From NCBI GenBank assembly GCA_937884235.1, contig CALGBT010000369.1, positions 1 through 5,316 of the forward strand: 5,316 bases of DNA, read 5' to 3'. The translations under genes were made by a program, and so were the position numbers. The notes beneath the pieces are model-generated. The model had not been told where the DNA came from. It saw nothing but the letters and a program-made list of their open reading frames with translations, and did not search any database. Below, one piece after another: positions 5,017-5,316 of this stretch; the stretch's first letter is position 1, and each line of letters begins with the position of its first letter. Source of the stretch: an uncultured Pseudomonadota bacterium (GTDB taxonomy: Bacteria; Myxococcota_A; UBA9042; CAIXZC01).

Positions 5017-5115
5017 GGCCAGTAATCGCGGGGTTTTGCGCGCTTCACTTTCCGTGAACGACGGCTGCCTGGCTCTCGCGAGTTGATCCAGAGAGCGGGG
5101 AGAGAGCACGGCCCG

Positions 5116-5191
5116 TTGGTTTACACAACTCGGCGGCGCCGAGATTTGGTTTACACAAACTGGTCGCACAGCGACTCGGTTCACACAGACC
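5116..5191. repeat. Three GGTTyACACA motifs at exactly 30-bp spacing, two followed by small hairpins
   Basis: TTGGTTTACACAA occurs at 5116-5128 and at 5146-5158, and a variant TCGGTTCACACAGA at 5176-5189, so the period is exactly 30 bp. After the first copy comes CTCGGC-GGC-GCCGAG (5129-5143), and after the second GTCGC-ACA-GCGAC (5163-5175). The two hairpins differ in sequence but sit at a similar place in the unit. A fourth related copy, TTGGTTCACAGAA (4965-4977), runs straight into the terminator hairpin. Transposase-binding repeats at the end of a lost insertion sequence or binding sites of a regulator are both possible. Confidence 0.65.
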
Positions 5192-5208
5192 GTTTCGTTG
5201 CTACATTG

Positions 5209-5225
5209 AAAAGCGCGAAATCGCG
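5209..5225 (-). terminator. Weak terminator-like hairpin after the right-edge gene
   Basis: On the minus strand CGCG-ATTT-CGCG is followed by CTTTT (ending at 5209), 6 nt after the stop of the partial minus-strand gene. The stem is only 4 bp (5 bp if the loop is reduced), so it is weak. Its position is what supports it. Confidence 0.3.
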
Positions 5226-5231
5226 ACCATA

Positions 5232-5316
5232 TTACAGGTTGCGACCGCGAAGGAGAACGCCGACCGTGTTGTTGGCCCGGTTGCGCTCATCGATGAAACG
5301 CTTGTTCGACAAGGAG
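5232..5316 (-). CDS. Possible C-terminal end of an unidentified gene (5' end outside window)
   Basis: On the minus strand the frame is open from the right edge to TAA at 5232-5234. It gives 27 residues starting SLSNKRFIDERNRANN and ending TVGVLLRGRNL. Of the 27 codons, 22 end in G or C, in keeping with coding DNA in a GC-rich genome; the competing open plus-strand frame has about half. A terminator-like hairpin follows the stop. I do not recognise the family from so short a piece, and a chance open frame of this length cannot be excluded. Confidence 0.35.
   Translation of the reverse strand, partial: SLSNKRFIDERNRANNTVGVLLRGRNL

Larger units (their letters stand above)
4732..5231. other. Gene-poor stretch with many structured elements
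   Basis: No frame on either strand over these 500 bases resembles a known protein. Frames on the minus strand such as the one from 4877 run through the hairpin at 4711-4731 and have arginine-rich, low-information sequence. The stretch is dominated by palindromes and repeats listed separately: the CTTAAG cluster, two hairpins including a strong terminator, and the 30-bp periodic motif array. Small extra inverted repeats are TTCAC/GTGAA (5044-5058) and GCTCTC/GAGAGC (5072-5096). Confidence 0.5.

Noticed and set aside
5116..5205. CRISPR array, because of the 30-bp periodic repeat with variable spacers
   Set aside because: The conserved part is only about 13 bp, the variable parts are self-complementary hairpins rather than unique spacers, there are only three units with the third degenerate, and no cas genes are present.
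5206..5316. Plus-strand open frame at the right edge (reading IEKREIATILQ and onward)
   Set aside because: It has no good start or ribosome binding site and only about half its codons end in G or C; the minus-strand frame ending at 5232 fits coding composition better.

Overview
The window looks like chromosomal DNA from a GC-rich Gram-negative bacterium. Two divergent genes both encode lipoproteins with clear lipoboxes. The larger is a secreted, cysteine-rich protein with a Pro/Thr linker and TolB/PD40-like propeller repeats, a style common in Myxococcota and other former Deltaproteobacteria. That placement is inference; nothing in the window fixes the taxonomy.

Left half (1-3193), ordinary and tightly packed. 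It holds the last 61 codons of a rightward gene, a leftward 505-aa propeller lipoprotein, a 121-bp divergent promoter region, a rightward M48-family zinc metalloprotease lipoprotein with all expected motifs, and a leftward 153-aa very acidic cytosolic protein of unknown function. The convergent gene pairs are separated by only 7 and 39 bases, with no obvious hairpin terminator in either gap. The two lipoproteins may both serve the cell envelope, the protease in outer-membrane protein quality control, but no functional link between them is shown.

Middle (about 3430-4610), a graveyard of accessory genes. In order it holds a fragment from the middle of a large serine recombinase (+), an interspersed repeat with a REP-like palindrome, the N-terminal piece of a type I restriction-modification methyltransferase subunit (HsdM, +) joined in frame to an unrelated tail, a RhuM-family gene (+) overlapping it by ATGA and cut off after about 137 residues, and a second serine recombinase fragment, part of the catalytic domain, on the minus strand. 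HsdM and RhuM are common operon partners in type I R-M islands, so this is best read as the collapsed remains of such an island together with recombinase remnants.

Right (about 4610-5316), mostly without recognisable genes but rich in structured DNA. It holds short direct repeats, a minus-strand hairpin followed by TTTT, a cluster of CTTAAG-centred palindromes, a strong rightward intrinsic terminator with no recognisable gene before it, and three copies of a GGTTyACACA motif spaced exactly 30 bp apart, two of them followed by a small hairpin of different sequence. At the edge, the minus strand carries a plausible C-terminus (27 codons plus stop) of a gene entering from outside.

No intact new system is visible. 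The most unusual signals are the 30-bp periodic motif and hairpin array, the CTTAAG cluster, and the in-frame collapse of hsdM onto rhuM.
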